From: Caballeronia arvi
GTDB taxonomy: Bacteria > Pseudomonadota > Gammaproteobacteria > Burkholderiales > Burkholderiaceae
Direction of reading: 5' to 3'
NCBI RefSeq assembly: GCF_001544695.2
Contig: NZ_FCOM02000010.1
Coordinates: forward strand, 1-64,000
Length of the DNA: 64,000 nt
In this document: in pieces, positions 25,837-35,539 of the stretch
Layout of the letters: each line of letters begins with the position of its first letter
How positions within the stretch are numbered: the first letter of the stretch is position 1
Translations under genes and position numbers: made by a program
The notes under the pieces: generated by a model
Databases searched by the model: none
Told to the model about the DNA's origin: nothing
Seen by the model: the letters and a program-made list of their open reading frames with translations, nothing else

Positions 25837-28131
25837 ATGACGAGGAAGAACGTGAATCGCGCCGATCTGCTTGCACGAAACGGCCGCCTGGCAATCATTC
25901 GTCAGCCGGCCAAACCGGTCGCCCCCGCGCGGGGTCAGCCGGGAAGCAGTTCCACCTTTGTACCGGACGTTCCCGAGGTGTTCGTCGCCGTGCTGGATGA
26001 CGAAAGCATTCTGGCGTTCAACGGGCATGTGGATCTGGGTACGGGCATTCGTACGTCACTTGCCCAGATCGTCGCGGAAGAGCTCGACGTTCCCGCCGGG
26101 CGCGTTCGCATGGTTCTCGGCTCGACGGCGTCGACGCCGAACCAGGGGCCGACCATCGCGAGCGCCACGATCCAGATCTCGGCCGTTCCGCTTCGATGCG
26201 CGGCGGCTCAGGCGCGGCTCGCTCTTCTGGACCTCGCATCGAAACATATGGATGTCGCCATCGGGCGGCTGACGACCGAAAACGGGCGCGTGTTCGTGAA
26301 AGGCGCGGACCCGACGAGCGGCTGCTCGTTCGGCGACCTGGTGAAAGGCCGGAGCATCACGCCCGAACTCGATACCCAGGTCGAGACGAAAGACCCGTCC
26401 GACTATCGGCTCGTCGGACGCTCGTCGAGGCGAGTGGATCTTCCGGCCAAGGCGACGGGCCAGCTCACCTTCGTTCACGACGTGCGCGTTCCCGGCATGT
26501 TGCATGGCCGTGTGGTTCGTCCGCCCTACAGCGGCATCGATTCCGGCCCGTTCGTCGGCACGTCCCTCATCTCGGTCGATGAAGCTTCCGTCGCGGATGT
26601 CCCCGGACTTCGTGCGGTGGTGGTCATCGGCGATTTCGTCGGCGTCGTGGCGGAAAGAGAAGAATTCGCGGTGCGCGCGGCGCGCAAACTGAAAGTGCAG
26701 TGGCGACCGACACCCGAGTTGACGTCGATGGACGACGTCGGGCAGACCATCTCGAACGCTGCGGCGACGCGCCGTCTTTTGCTGGAGGAAGGCGACGTCG
26801 AAAGCGTACGCGACGCGGCGGGCACCACGACCTTCTCCCGCACGTACGTCTGGCCGTATCAGATGCACGGGTCCATCGGGCCGTCGTGCGCCGTCGCGGA
26901 TTATCGCGAGCCGGGCGACGGACGCATCACCGTCTGGTCCGGAACGCAGAATCCGGTTTCGTTGCGGCACGATCTTTCGAAGCTCGTTGGCCGAAGCGAG
27001 GCCGACTTCGACATCGAACGCATGGAGGCGGCCGGATGCTATGGCCGCAACTGCGCCGACGACGTATGCGGCGACGCACTCCTGCTCTCGCGCGCGGTCG
27101 GCCAGCCGGTTCGCGTGCAACTCTCGCGGCAGGACGAGCATCTCTGGGAGCCGAAGGGTGCGGGCCAGGTGATCAAGGTGACGGGTACGGTCACGAACGA
27201 CGGAGCAATCCTCGGCTACGATTTCTCGACCCGCTATCCGTCGAACGATGCGCCGCTGCTCGCCCTGCTGCTGAGCGGCGTCGAGCAGCCGGCTTCGCGC
27301 GTGTTCGAAATGGGCGACCGCACCGCCGTTTCGCCCTACGAGTCGCCCAACCGGCGCTTTGTCTGCGAAGATCTGGCGTCGATCGTTCGCGCGTCGTGGC
27401 TGCGTGGGGTTTCGGCCCTTCCGAATTCCTTTGCGCACGATTCGTTCGCCGACGAATGCGCCGCGATCACCGGGACCGATCCGCTCGAGTTTCGCATCCG
27501 GCATCTGAAGGACGAGCGCGCGATAGAACTGCTGCGGGCCGTCGCTCAGCGCGCGGGCTGGCAACCCCGCCCGAAACGCATCGAGAAGCGCGGCCGCTTC
27601 CTGCGCGGCCGAGGCGTCGCCTACGCGCGCTATGTTCACAGCCGCTTCCCTGGCTTCGGCGCGGCATGGGCTGCGTGGATCGTCGATCTCGTGGTCGACA
27701 CGCTGACCGGGGAGGTCACGGTCGAGCGGGTCGTCATCGGACAGGACACGGGCACGATGATCAATCCCGATGGCGTACGTCATCAGATTCACGGCAACGT
27801 GATCCAGGTGCTGAGCCGCTCCCTGAAGGAGCGCGTGCGCTTCAGCGACGGGAAAGTGGCTGCACGCGAGTGGTCGAGCTATCCGATATTGACCTTCGCG
27901 GAGGTGCCGGCCGTGGAGGTCGTGCTCATGCCGCGACAAGGCGAACCGCCGATGGGCGCAGGTGAATCTGCTTCGGTGCCGGGACCCGGGGCACTGGCCA
28001 ACGCCATCTTCGATGCAACCGGCGTGCGATTTTTCGCACCGCCGTACACGCCAGAAACCATTCGGGCCGGCCTGGCCAGGGCCGGACGGACCCACCAGCC
28101 AGACCAGGACGTCAGCCGCGTCGGCTCCTGA
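25837..28131 (+). CDS. nicB: Nicotinate dehydrogenase molybdopterin subunit (xanthine oxidase family)
   Basis: This 764-residue Mo-cofactor subunit contains the full catalytic region. It has an N-terminal domain with GHVDLGTGIRTSLAQIVAEEL, the hammerhead (a/b) domain at about 190-300, substrate-pocket segments, and the C-terminal GAGESASVPGPGALANAIFDATGVRF with the catalytic Glu. It ends without any cytochrome domain, unlike P. putida NicB. With NicA (FeS) and the tri-haem protein at 17878-20286 it would make a three-polypeptide nicotinate 6-hydroxylase. The start is the ATG after a GAAGG site. It is the last gene of the nicEDXF arm, convergent with nicR. Confidence 0.86.
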   Translation: MTRKNVNRADLLARNGRLAIIRQPAKPVAPARGQPGSSSTFVPDVPEVFVAVLDDESILAFNGHVDLGTGIRTSLAQIVAEELDVPAGRVRMVLGSTASTPNQGPTIASATIQISAVPLRCAAAQARLALLDLASKHMDVAIGRLTTENGRVFVKGADPTSGCSFGDLVKGRSITPELDTQVETKDPSDYRLVGRSSRRVDLPAKATGQLTFVHDVRVPGMLHGRVVRPPYSGIDSGPFVGTSLISVDEASVADVPGLRAVVVIGDFVGVVAEREEFAVRAARKLKVQWRPTPELTSMDDVGQTISNAAATRRLLLEEGDVESVRDAAGTTTFSRTYVWPYQMHGSIGPSCAVADYREPGDGRITVWSGTQNPVSLRHDLSKLVGRSEADFDIERMEAAGCYGRNCADDVCGDALLLSRAVGQPVRVQLSRQDEHLWEPKGAGQVIKVTGTVTNDGAILGYDFSTRYPSNDAPLLALLLSGVEQPASRVFEMGDRTAVSPYESPNRRFVCEDLASIVRASWLRGVSALPNSFAHDSFADECAAITGTDPLEFRIRHLKDERAIELLRAVAQRAGWQPRPKRIEKRGRFLRGRGVAYARYVHSRFPGFGAAWAAWIVDLVVDTLTGEVTVERVVIGQDTGTMINPDGVRHQIHGNVIQVLSRSLKERVRFSDGKVAAREWSSYPILTFAEVPAVEVVLMPRQGEPPMGAGESASVPGPGALANAIFDATGVRFFAPPYTPETIRAGLARAGRTHQPDQDVSRVGS

Positions 28132-28148
28132 CCGGCCGCCGCGAGGCG

Positions 28149-28592
28149 TCAGCTCTCGTCGAGTTCGAGCATCTTGCGCAGCAGATACTGCAGCGCGACC
28201 CGTTCGCCCGGATTGAGCGGGCCGTAGGTGCGCTCGGTGACCTGCGTGGCGAACGGAACGGTCGCGTCGATCAGCGCCTCGCCCTGACGCGTTGCGTTCA
28301 CCACCAGCTTGCGGCCATCGGAAGGGTCCTGTGTGACTTCCACCAGCGCGCGGGCCTTGAGGCGTTCCACCACGCCCCGGATCGTTGCCTGATCGATCGC
28401 AGTCGTCTTCACGATGTCATTGAGCGAACAGCCCTTGCTTTCCTTCACCGCGGACAACGCCACGAACTGGGCGGCCGTGAGTTGCGAATCCGGAATCGCC
28501 TCCTGAAAGATTGCGACGTGGCGTTGATAGGCACGGCGCAGAAGGTGACCGATCTGGTCGTGGAAGTCGTAGACGTCAGTTGAAGGCGACAT
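28149..28592 (-). CDS. nicR: MarR-family regulator of nicotinate degradation
   Basis: This MarR-type winged helix-turn-helix protein of about 147 residues shows FVALSAVKESKGCSLNDIVK, the recognition helix DQATIRGVVERLK and the wing QDPSDGRKLVVNAT. NicR represses the nic genes and is released by 6-hydroxynicotinate in P. putida. The ATG at 28592 gives the family length; a 20-residue longer form starting at 28652 cannot be excluded because neither has a clear ribosome binding site. It is divergent from nicT, and the region between them carries two palindromic operator candidates, so it is probably autoregulated. Confidence 0.83.
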   Translation of the reverse strand: MSPSTDVYDFHDQIGHLLRRAYQRHVAIFQEAIPDSQLTAAQFVALSAVKESKGCSLNDIVKTTAIDQATIRGVVERLKARALVEVTQDPSDGRKLVVNATRQGEALIDATVPFATQVTERTYGPLNPGERVALQYLLRKMLELDES

Positions 28593-28785
28593 ATCCGGCG
28601 GGACGGTTTCCAGAGAATGAGGAGCGCGGCGACGCGCTTGTATGGCTTGCATTTTAACGAACCGACTCCGAAGGAAAACTTCACGGGTTCTGATGGCCGA
28701 TGACCGGTTGCCAGAACGGTTTGGAACGACGCCGACGACACCTGCACGATCCTGGTGCGAGGCATACCGCCCGCGACTCCATATT

Positions 28786-28799
28786 AAGCGTATACGCTT
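28786..28799. promoter_or_regulatory. Putative NicR operator 3 (perfect palindrome)
   Basis: AAGCGTATACGCTT is a perfect 14-bp palindrome about 190 bases before the nicR start. It defines the consensus of the four nic operator candidates. Confidence 0.68.
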
Positions 28800-28967
28800 C
28801 TTATAGGTGCGTGACCACATTGTTCACGTCAGGTTTTCCGTCCGGTCCGTGGCGCTGCATAAAATCAATACGATAGCGGTATCTGTGGCTATTTTCTTCA
28901 AAGTTACACCCATTTCCAGCTCGTTTATCCCGATGATTCACGGCAACCGAGGATTAGGGTAATTTCT

Positions 28968-28979
28968 AGCGTGTACACT
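28968..28979. promoter_or_regulatory. Putative NicR operator 4
   Basis: AGCGTGTACACT lies 84 bases before the nicT start and contains the palindromic core GTGTACAC. It matches the motif shared by the nicC-nicE region and the nicR promoter. Confidence 0.6.
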
Positions 28980-29062
28980 CATATTTTGACATGCTATACA
29001 TGATCCTGCGGGCGCAAAACACATGTTTGCGTCAAGGAAATCTCATCTAACAGGGACCTCCC

Positions 29063-30370
29063 ATGTCAACTGTGCATTCAGGCGCCGCCGTTGCGTCGAG
29101 CGACACCCAGCATCGAGAGCTATACCGGAAGGTCACGTTCCGCCTCATCACCCTGTTCTGTCTGTGTTACTTCGCGGCGTATCTCGACCGGGTGAACATT
29201 GGCCTCGCGAAGCTTCAAATGCTCGACGCGCTGAAGTTCGGCGACGCCGTCTACGGGCTCGGCGCGGGACTTTTCTTCGTGGGCTATGTGCTTTTCGAAG
29301 TACCGAGCAACCTCATCCTCCAGCGAGTGGGCGCGAAGTTCTGGATTGCCCGCATCATGATCACGTGGGGTCTGCTGTCGGGCGCCACCATGTTCGTGCA
29401 TACGCCGATGCAGTTCTACATCGTGCGTTTCATGCTGGGTGTGGCCGAAGCGGGCTTTCTGCCGGGCGTGCTGCTCTATCTGACGCAGTGGTATCCGGAT
29501 GCGCGGCGCGCGCGGATCGTGGCGCTGTTCATGGTCGGCCTTCCGATGTCGAGCATGATCGGCAGCCCTATTTCCGGCTGGATCATGCGCTTTTTCGATG
29601 GTGCGCACGGACTGGGTGGCTGGCAATGGCTCTTCCTGCTGGAAGCGCTGCCTTCGGTGCTGCTGGGCTTCGCCGTCCTTCGGTGGCTGCCGAACACGAT
29701 TGAATCGGCGAAATGGCTCACGACCGAAGAAAAGAAGACGCTACGCGCGGAACTCAACGAGGAAAACTCAGGCCACAAGAGCCACAAGCTCAGTGAAGCC
29801 TTCACCAACCCGAAAGTATGGTCGCTCGGGCTGATCGACTTGTGCGTGCTGCTCGGCCTCTACGCCGTGAGCTTCTGGCTGCCGACTATTCTTCGCGACA
29901 CTGGCGTCACCGACTCCTATCACATCGGCTGGTTGATGGTCATTCCGAACGCCGCAGCCGTGGTCGGAACGTTGATCTGCGGATCGAGTTCGGATCGTGC
30001 GCGCGAGCGCCGGTGGCACATCGTCGTACCGTTCGCAGTGGCCGCCGCCGCACTCGTTGTCGCGGGTGCGACGACGCCGAGCACGGCGATGACGGTCCTG
30101 CTTTTCTCCCTCGTGAACGCCGGAGCCGCTGCCGCGATGCCCGTAGTGTGGGCGCTGCCGTCGACGTTCCTGCGAGGAACCGCGGCCGCAGGCGGTATTG
30201 CTTTCGCTTGTTCGATCGCGAACGTCGGAGGCTTCGGAAGCACCTACCTCATCGGCTATCTGCGTGACACGTTCCACTCGCAGAGCGCTGGGCTGTACGC
30301 CTTTGCAGCTTTCATCCTCTTCGGATGCGTCCTGGCGCTGAGGTTTCAGAAGAAACTGGTGAATCGTTAA
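29063..30370 (+). CDS. nicT: MFS transporter for nicotinate-type compounds
   Basis: This 435-residue carrier of the anion:cation symporter family has twelve hydrophobic segments. The first loop reads AAYLDRVNIGLAKLQM and the central loop carries SSDRARERRWH, typical of the tartrate/phthalate/nicotinate branch. It sits at the right edge of the nic cluster, divergent from nicR and behind a putative NicR operator. In P. putida NicT occupies the same position as the predicted 6-hydroxynicotinate or nicotinate importer. The exact substrate is inferred from context. Confidence 0.84.
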   Translation: MSTVHSGAAVASSDTQHRELYRKVTFRLITLFCLCYFAAYLDRVNIGLAKLQMLDALKFGDAVYGLGAGLFFVGYVLFEVPSNLILQRVGAKFWIARIMITWGLLSGATMFVHTPMQFYIVRFMLGVAEAGFLPGVLLYLTQWYPDARRARIVALFMVGLPMSSMIGSPISGWIMRFFDGAHGLGGWQWLFLLEALPSVLLGFAVLRWLPNTIESAKWLTTEEKKTLRAELNEENSGHKSHKLSEAFTNPKVWSLGLIDLCVLLGLYAVSFWLPTILRDTGVTDSYHIGWLMVIPNAAAVVGTLICGSSSDRARERRWHIVVPFAVAAAALVVAGATTPSTAMTVLLFSLVNAGAAAAMPVVWALPSTFLRGTAAAGGIAFACSIANVGGFGSTYLIGYLRDTFHSQSAGLYAFAAFILFGCVLALRFQKKLVNR

Positions 30371-30410
30371 ACAAGCTGAACTTGCCACGGCCGACGCGAA
30401 GTGCCTGATC

Positions 30411-30986
30411 TCAGCCGCGCAGATTACGCGCGAAGAGCTCGAGACAGTTCTGAACGAGCGTCGCGTCGGATGCCTGGATATTGTGGAGCATCTGGTTTTC
30501 GAGCGAACGCACGACGTCCGTGCCCTGCCGCAATACCGCGCGTCCTTCGTCGGTCAGACGTAGCAGGACGATGCGCCCGTGATCAGGGTCCGGCTCGCGC
30601 GTGATCCATTTTCTCGCCGACATCGCACTCATCACTTCATTGGCGGATTGCGGCGTGATGAAGGATCGCTCGGCGAGCTGCGCATTCGATGCCTGCCCGC
30701 GCGCGTCGAGCACCGACAGCGCCGTAAACTGCGCGAGCGTAAGTCCGACCGGTGCAAGCGCCTCGGTCATCTTGCGGCGCAGGATGCGGTCGAGACTCCC
30801 AACGAGATAAGTCAGGCGCGGCCGCGCCTGAGCCTTGCGCGGGCCCGACCCGCTTTGGGCGGGTTTGGTCGACGACGGGGCTTTTTTTGCTGGCGCTTTG
30901 GTCGGCATCGCAACGCTTGACGGAGCTAGTGAAGTTGCCAATGTTACCGCGTCGGCGCGCTCCGACTTGTCAATGTGCTCTTTCAA
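30411..30986 (-). CDS. MarR-family regulator of the ferulate operon
   Basis: This 191-residue MarR protein has an alanine/lysine-rich N-terminal extension of about 55 residues. The winged helix domain follows: FTALSVLDARGQASNAQLAERSFITPQSANEVM and the wing PDPDHGRIVLLRLT. It starts inside the end of the feruloyl-CoA synthase gene (ATGA-type overlap at 30983-30986), so it is the last gene of the ech-vdh-fcs operon. MarR regulators of this kind repress hydroxycinnamate genes and respond to feruloyl-CoA. The TCAGGTnACCTGA palindromes near 35.4-35.6 kb are its likely binding sites. Confidence 0.83.
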   Translation of the reverse strand: MKEHIDKSERADAVTLATSLAPSSVAMPTKAPAKKAPSSTKPAQSGSGPRKAQARPRLTYLVGSLDRILRRKMTEALAPVGLTLAQFTALSVLDARGQASNAQLAERSFITPQSANEVMSAMSARKWITREPDPDHGRIVLLRLTDEGRAVLRQGTDVVRSLENQMLHNIQASDATLVQNCLELFARNLRG

Positions 30987-32884
30987 CTGCTCACGCCCCG
31001 GGCGAGGATCACCTGCGAATCAGGTCGACATGAATCGTATAAGGCATCGACGATCGCCGCGCGATGTGTCAGCACGGCCGACTGATTGATCGAGCCTTTG
31101 TCCGTAATTTCCCCGCGATCGAGCGACGGCGGAGCTTCGAGCAAGCGCATGCGGGCGATGGTGTTCGCGCCGCCCGTCGCCTGCCGGTTCAGGCGTGCAA
31201 GCAATGCCACGAAAAACTCGCGGACCGCGGGCGCCTGGGCGACATCGCTCGCGCTCGCATCGGGCGACAGGCTCGCGAGCTTTCGAATTTCGTCGAACCT
31301 CGGAAAGACCAGCGCGCCAACGTCGTCACGATTTATCCCCGTGATGACGACGTCCTGAACGTACGGCGCGCCTTCGGAGATGATACGGGCGCGCATGGGC
31401 CCGACGCTTACGAACGTCCCGGAACTGAGCTTGAAGTCCTCAGCGATGCGGCCATCGAACATGAGTCCCAGCTCTGGCCGGTTCTCATCGACGAACCTGA
31501 GGGCATCGCCGCTGCAGTAGTAGCCTTCTTCGTCGAAGCTCTGCGCAGCGTGGCGCCCTTCCATGCGCCAGTAACCCGCCATGACATGCGGGCCGCGAAA
31601 CCGCGCTTCCAGCTTCCCCGCCACCGGGACCAGCTTGACGTCGCAGCCAGGGGCCGGGACACCCACGTATCCGGCTCGCATGATCAAACCCGTCGTGAAC
31701 AAGCACGACGGCGATGTCTCCGTCATACCGAGTCCCGCCATGATCCGGATGCGTTCGCCGCAGTAGCGCGCCGTCACCTGTTCGAGCCGGTCCCATGCTG
31801 ACTGCGAAAGCCCTGCACCTGCGAAGAAATACACCTTGACGCGCGAGAAGAAGGTCTCGCGTAGCTGCACATCGGTTTCGAGCGCAGCCGTCAGTTCTTC
31901 CCATCCCTTCGGCACGTTGAAGAAAATCGTCGGCGCGATCTCGCGCAGATTGCGTAGCGTTTCCGCGAACTTGCCGGGAACCGGCTTGCCGTCATCGATA
32001 TAAATGGTTCCACCGTTATACAACGCGATACCGACGTTGTGACTGCCGCCGAACGTGTGATTCCACGGCAGCCAGTCGACCAGAACCGGCGGTTCATCGG
32101 CGAACGCGGGGAACGTCTCGAGCAGCATCTGCTGGTTGCTGCACAACATGCGATGCGTCGTCGGCACGGCCTTGGGCAGCTTCGTCGATCCTGACGTGAA
32201 CAGGAACTTCGCGATAGTGTCCGGTCGCACCGCGCGCTGCGCGTCGTCGACGGTCGTGGGCGGCGTCGCGATCAGATCATCGAACGATGACGACGCCCGC
32301 GCGCACGTTCCGGACGCGCACACGACTTCGACATCGTCCTGCACCACGGCATCGATCGCAGCGGCGAACGCGTCCCCGTCAGTCGCGAAGACGAGGCCGG
32401 GTTTCAGCAGCTCCAGCGTATGACGCAGCTTGCCGTAATCGCTCGACACCAGCGAGTATGCCGGCGAGATCGGCGCGTACGGCACGCCGGCCCACATCGC
32501 GCCGAGGGCAACCTGCAGGTGTTCGAGATCATTGCCTGAGAGAATCGCGACAGGCCGCTCGGCTGAGAGCTTCCGATCGATCAGCGCCTGTCCGATGGCC
32601 CGCGCACGCTCCAGCATCCGTGCATAGCTGATGCCGCTCCACGCACCACTCGCATCGCGGCGCGCGACGAGCAAGCGTTCAGGGTGTGCTTTCGCGCCGC
32701 TCACGAGCCTGTCCGTGAATCGCTCCGGATAGCTTCCGAGCGGCTCTCGCGTGCTCATATAGCAGATATCGCCGTCCTGACGCACGTCGATACCCGGCCT
32801 CCCGATGCGCACCTCGCGATGCGGCAGGTTTGCCAGATCCCGCGCTTCTTCGCCTCTTTCTCGAGTCGGCTCGAAGTTCACTGA
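30983..32884 (-). CDS. fcs: Feruloyl-CoA synthase
   Basis: This acyl-CoA synthetase of about 633 residues activates ferulate, and probably p-coumarate and caffeate, to CoA thioesters. It has the AMP-binding P-loop FLFTSGSTKLPKAVPTTHR, the ANL core motif MAGLGMTETSPSCLF and the downstream hinge GLMFDGRIAEDFKLSSGTFV. The GTG at 32884 follows a CGGAG site and opens with family-typical sequence; the frame is open for 51 codons more upstream without similarity. It lies between vdh and the MarR gene. CoA activation is the entry step for the ech and vdh products. Confidence 0.9.
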   Translation of the reverse strand, partial: SVNFEPTRERGEEARDLANLPHREVRIGRPGIDVRQDGDICYMSTREPLGSYPERFTDRLVSGAKAHPERLLVARRDASGAWSGISYARMLERARAIGQALIDRKLSAERPVAILSGNDLEHLQVALGAMWAGVPYAPISPAYSLVSSDYGKLRHTLELLKPGLVFATDGDAFAAAIDAVVQDDVEVVCASGTCARASSSFDDLIATPPTTVDDAQRAVRPDTIAKFLFTSGSTKLPKAVPTTHRMLCSNQQMLLETFPAFADEPPVLVDWLPWNHTFGGSHNVGIALYNGGTIYIDDGKPVPGKFAETLRNLREIAPTIFFNVPKGWEELTAALETDVQLRETFFSRVKVYFFAGAGLSQSAWDRLEQVTARYCGERIRIMAGLGMTETSPSCLFTTGLIMRAGYVGVPAPGCDVKLVPVAGKLEARFRGPHVMAGYWRMEGRHAAQSFDEEGYYCSGDALRFVDENRPELGLMFDGRIAEDFKLSSGTFVSVGPMRARIISEGAPYVQDVVITGINRDDVGALVFPRFDEIRKLASLSPDASASDVAQAPAVREFFVALLARLNRQATGGANTIARMRLLEAPPSLDRGEITDKGSINQSAVLTHRAAIVDALYDSCRPDSQVILARGVSS

Positions 32885-32994
32885 TAGTCTCCGCTGAATG
32901 TCCCCGGCATCGTCCCGCGCATTGCATGACGCGCGAGTACGCTCTTCGCCTTCACGGCGTTTGCCTCTGGATTGATGTGTGGTTGCGCGCTGAA

Positions 32995-34446
32995 TCAGAT
33001 GGGATAGTGCCGCTCGCCCGTCTGAACCGTGATCCAACGCAGATCGGTGAATTCCGCGATCGACGCCTTGCTGCCGAAGCGGCCATAGCCGCTCCCCTTC
33101 ACGCCGCCAAAAGGCATTTGCGCTTCGTCGTGCACCGTCGGACCGTTGATATGGCAGATGCCCGATTCGACACGCTTCGCGACATTCAACGCACGCGCAA
33201 TGTCGCGGCTGAACACGGCCGCCGACAATCCGAACTCGCTGTCATTCGCCACGGCCACCGCTTCGTCGTCGCTTTCGACACGCTGCACCGTTACCACCGG
33301 TCCGAACGATTCCTCCGCGTAAAGCCTCATGTCGCGCGTGATTTCATCGACGATGGTCGGCTGCATGATCGCGCCGTCGATCGGGCCGCCTGCGCGGATC
33401 TTTGCGCCGTGGCTGCGTGCGTCCTCGATCAGCATCGCAATGCGTTGCGCGGCTTTCGCATCGACAAGCGCGCCGAGCTTCGCGCCCGCAGTGGTCGGCG
33501 ACATCGCAACGAGCGTACGCGCCTTCGCCGCAAGCTTCTCGACCAGTTCATCCGCGATACTGCGATGCGCAACGATGCGCTCCGTCGACATGCAGATTTG
33601 TCCTTGATTGAAGAAAGCGCCGAACGCGATGGCCTCGACCGCCGCATCGAGATCCGCATCGTCGAGCACGAGCGCGGGCGCCTTCCCGCCGAGTTCCAGC
33701 AGCGCGGGCTTCAGGTGTTTTGCCGCATGCATGGCGATGATGCGTCCGACGTGAGTCGACCCCGTGAAGTTCACGCGGCGCACCGCGCGATGCACGATCA
33801 ACCGCTCGACGATGACCGCGGCGTCCTCGGGCGCGTTCGTCACGACGTTGACGACGCCCTCGCCAAGCCCCGCCTCCTGGAGCACGGTGCCGATCATGCG
33901 ATGCACCGCCGGACACACTTCCGATGCCTTGAGCACGACGGTGTTGCCGCACGCGAGCGGCATTGCGATGGCGCGTGTGCCGAGAATCACCGGCGCATTC
34001 CACGGCGCGATGCCGAGCACGACCCCGCATGGCTGACGCACCGCGAGCGCGAGATTGCCGGGCATGTCGGCGGGAATCACGCTGCCGTCGATCTGGGTGG
34101 TCATCGCCGCCGCTTCGCGCAGCATGTTCGCGGCGAGATGGACGTTGAAACCGTACCAGTTCGCCATCGCGCCCGTCTCCGGAACGCCCGCCGCGATGAA
34201 GTCGCCGGTGCGCGCATCCATGATGTCCGCGGCCTTGAGCAAGCGCGCGCGACGCTCCGAGGGCGTCAGCGCCGACCACGCAGGGAATGCGCGAGCGGCG
34301 GCTTCGACGGCGGCATCGGCGTCTTCGGGCGTGGCGGCCGGTGCGCGCGAGACCACTGCCCCTGCCACAGGATCGAGGCGGTCGAATGTCGCCCCATTCG
34401 ATGCGGCGCGATCCTGCCCGCCGATCAACATGCTTACTTCGTTCAC
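32995..34446 (-). CDS. vdh: Vanillin dehydrogenase
   Basis: This 483-residue NAD(P)-dependent aldehyde dehydrogenase oxidises vanillin to vanillate. It contains the LGIAPWNAPVILG start of the cofactor domain, the catalytic glutamate in LLELGGKAPALVLDD and the catalytic cysteine in FFNQGQICMSTERI. The GTG start at 34446 has an AGGAG site about seven bases upstream. It is 22 bases downstream of the hydratase-lyase gene. Benzaldehyde or salicylaldehyde dehydrogenase are close relatives, but the operon context with ech and fcs supports vanillin. Confidence 0.9.
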   Translation of the reverse strand: MNEVSMLIGGQDRAASNGATFDRLDPVAGAVVSRAPAATPEDADAAVEAAARAFPAWSALTPSERRARLLKAADIMDARTGDFIAAGVPETGAMANWYGFNVHLAANMLREAAAMTTQIDGSVIPADMPGNLALAVRQPCGVVLGIAPWNAPVILGTRAIAMPLACGNTVVLKASEVCPAVHRMIGTVLQEAGLGEGVVNVVTNAPEDAAVIVERLIVHRAVRRVNFTGSTHVGRIIAMHAAKHLKPALLELGGKAPALVLDDADLDAAVEAIAFGAFFNQGQICMSTERIVAHRSIADELVEKLAAKARTLVAMSPTTAGAKLGALVDAKAAQRIAMLIEDARSHGAKIRAGGPIDGAIMQPTIVDEITRDMRLYAEESFGPVVTVQRVESDDEAVAVANDSEFGLSAAVFSRDIARALNVAKRVESGICHINGPTVHDEAQMPFGGVKGSGYGRFGSKASIAEFTDLRWITVQTGERHYPI

Positions 34447-34468
34447 GGTGCTGTCTCCTGAAAGGCGC

Positions 34469-35308
34469 TTACTGTTCCGTGCGCTTGTACGCCTGCAGAC
34501 CCGGCTTGATCGATTTCTCGTCGAGGAACTGCTTCAGGCCCTCCGCACGGCCCTGCTCCGGATCGCGCAGGAGCGCCTGATCGAGCTTCGCGTAGAGGTA
34601 GTCCTCATTCTGTTCCCACGTCAGTTCGCGGGAGCGCTTGAAGCCGTGTTTGGCCGCGCGAAGAACCACCGGATTCTTCTCCAGCAGCCTTTCCGCAAGC
34701 TTCACGACTTCATCGCGCAACTGCGCACGCGGCACGCTCTTGTTGACGAGACCCATCGCCGCGGCTTCCGGACCGGTAAAAGTGTCGCCCGTCATGATGT
34801 AATGCAGCGCCTGACGATGACCCACCGTATCGGCCATTGCCTTGCTCACCAGGTTGCCCGGCGGAATGCCCCAGTTGATTTCAGACAGGCCGAAGACCGC
34901 TTCGTCCGCCGCAATGGCGAGATCGCATGCGACGAGCGGCGAGAAACCGCCGCCGAAGCACCAGCCGTTCACCATCGCAATGGTCGGCTTTGCGTACATG
35001 CGCAGAAGCTTCCATTGCCACTGACAGGCGTCGCGGCGGATCTTCTCTTGAAGAATTTCCGGGCCTGCATCCACTTCGCGGAAATACTCCTTCAGATCCA
35101 TGCCGGCGGTCCAGGCGTCGCCCGCACCGGTCAGCACCAGCACGCGTGCATCCGCATCCAGTTCGAGTGTCTCGAGCACCTGAATCATCTCGCTGTTGAG
35201 CGTAGGGCTCATGGCATTGCGCTTTTCCGGGCGATTGAACATCACCCAGGCGATGCCCGATTCCACTTTGACATCAACGGTTTTCCAGCGTCCTTCGTAG
35301 CTTGCCAT
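34469..35308 (-). CDS. ech: Feruloyl-CoA hydratase-lyase
   Basis: This 279-residue crotonase-fold enzyme converts feruloyl-CoA to vanillin and acetyl-CoA. Visible marks are the oxyanion-hole segments DAWTAGMDLKEYF and NGWCFGGGFSPLVACDLAIA and the catalytic glutamate in FGLSEINWGIPPG, all characteristic of p-hydroxycinnamoyl-CoA hydratase/lyases. The ATG at 35308 follows a GGAG site. It is the first gene of the ech-vdh-fcs-marR operon, and its upstream region holds the palindromic operators. Confidence 0.92.
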   Translation of the reverse strand: MASYEGRWKTVDVKVESGIAWVMFNRPEKRNAMSPTLNSEMIQVLETLELDADARVLVLTGAGDAWTAGMDLKEYFREVDAGPEILQEKIRRDACQWQWKLLRMYAKPTIAMVNGWCFGGGFSPLVACDLAIAADEAVFGLSEINWGIPPGNLVSKAMADTVGHRQALHYIMTGDTFTGPEAAAMGLVNKSVPRAQLRDEVVKLAERLLEKNPVVLRAAKHGFKRSRELTWEQNEDYLYAKLDQALLRDPEQGRAEGLKQFLDEKSIKPGLQAYKRTEQ

Positions 35309-35388
35309 GCGTTTTCTCCGGCGCCTCGCGGCGCAAAGTGTGAGTGTGCTCCCTGATCGGGCCACCGCCGGGCGAGACCATTCACATA

Positions 35389-35401
35389 TCAGGTAACCTG
35401 A
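35389..35401. promoter_or_regulatory. Ferulate-operon operator 1
   Basis: TCAGGTAACCTGA is a perfect palindrome with a single central base, 81 bases before the ech start. Confidence 0.7.
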
Positions 35402-35413
35402 GATCAATTTTAG

Positions 35414-35430
35414 TATCAAGTAACCTGATA
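35414..35430. promoter_or_regulatory. Ferulate-operon operator 2
   Basis: TATCAAGTAACCTGATA matches operator 1 except for one base in the left arm and starts 25 bases after it (left edge to left edge), consistent with two repressor dimers over the ech promoter. Confidence 0.65.
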
Positions 35431-35539
35431 AAACAAGCACCGCGTACTTGGTGAAAACCCTTGACCATCACGTAATGCGAGGTGCGCAGGCGTTCCCATC
35501 TCACATAGGGTATTCACCGAACTCATTTGGCTTGCGTGA

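Noticed and set aside
26056..28095. Long antisense open frame of 679 codons inside the nicotinate Mo-subunit gene
   Set aside because: It is a high-GC shadow of the plus-strand gene, without domain similarity or a plausible start site.
32830..34461. Long open frame opposite the vanillin dehydrogenase gene
   Set aside because: It is histidine- and arginine-rich shadow sequence; the aldehyde dehydrogenase motifs lie on the minus strand.
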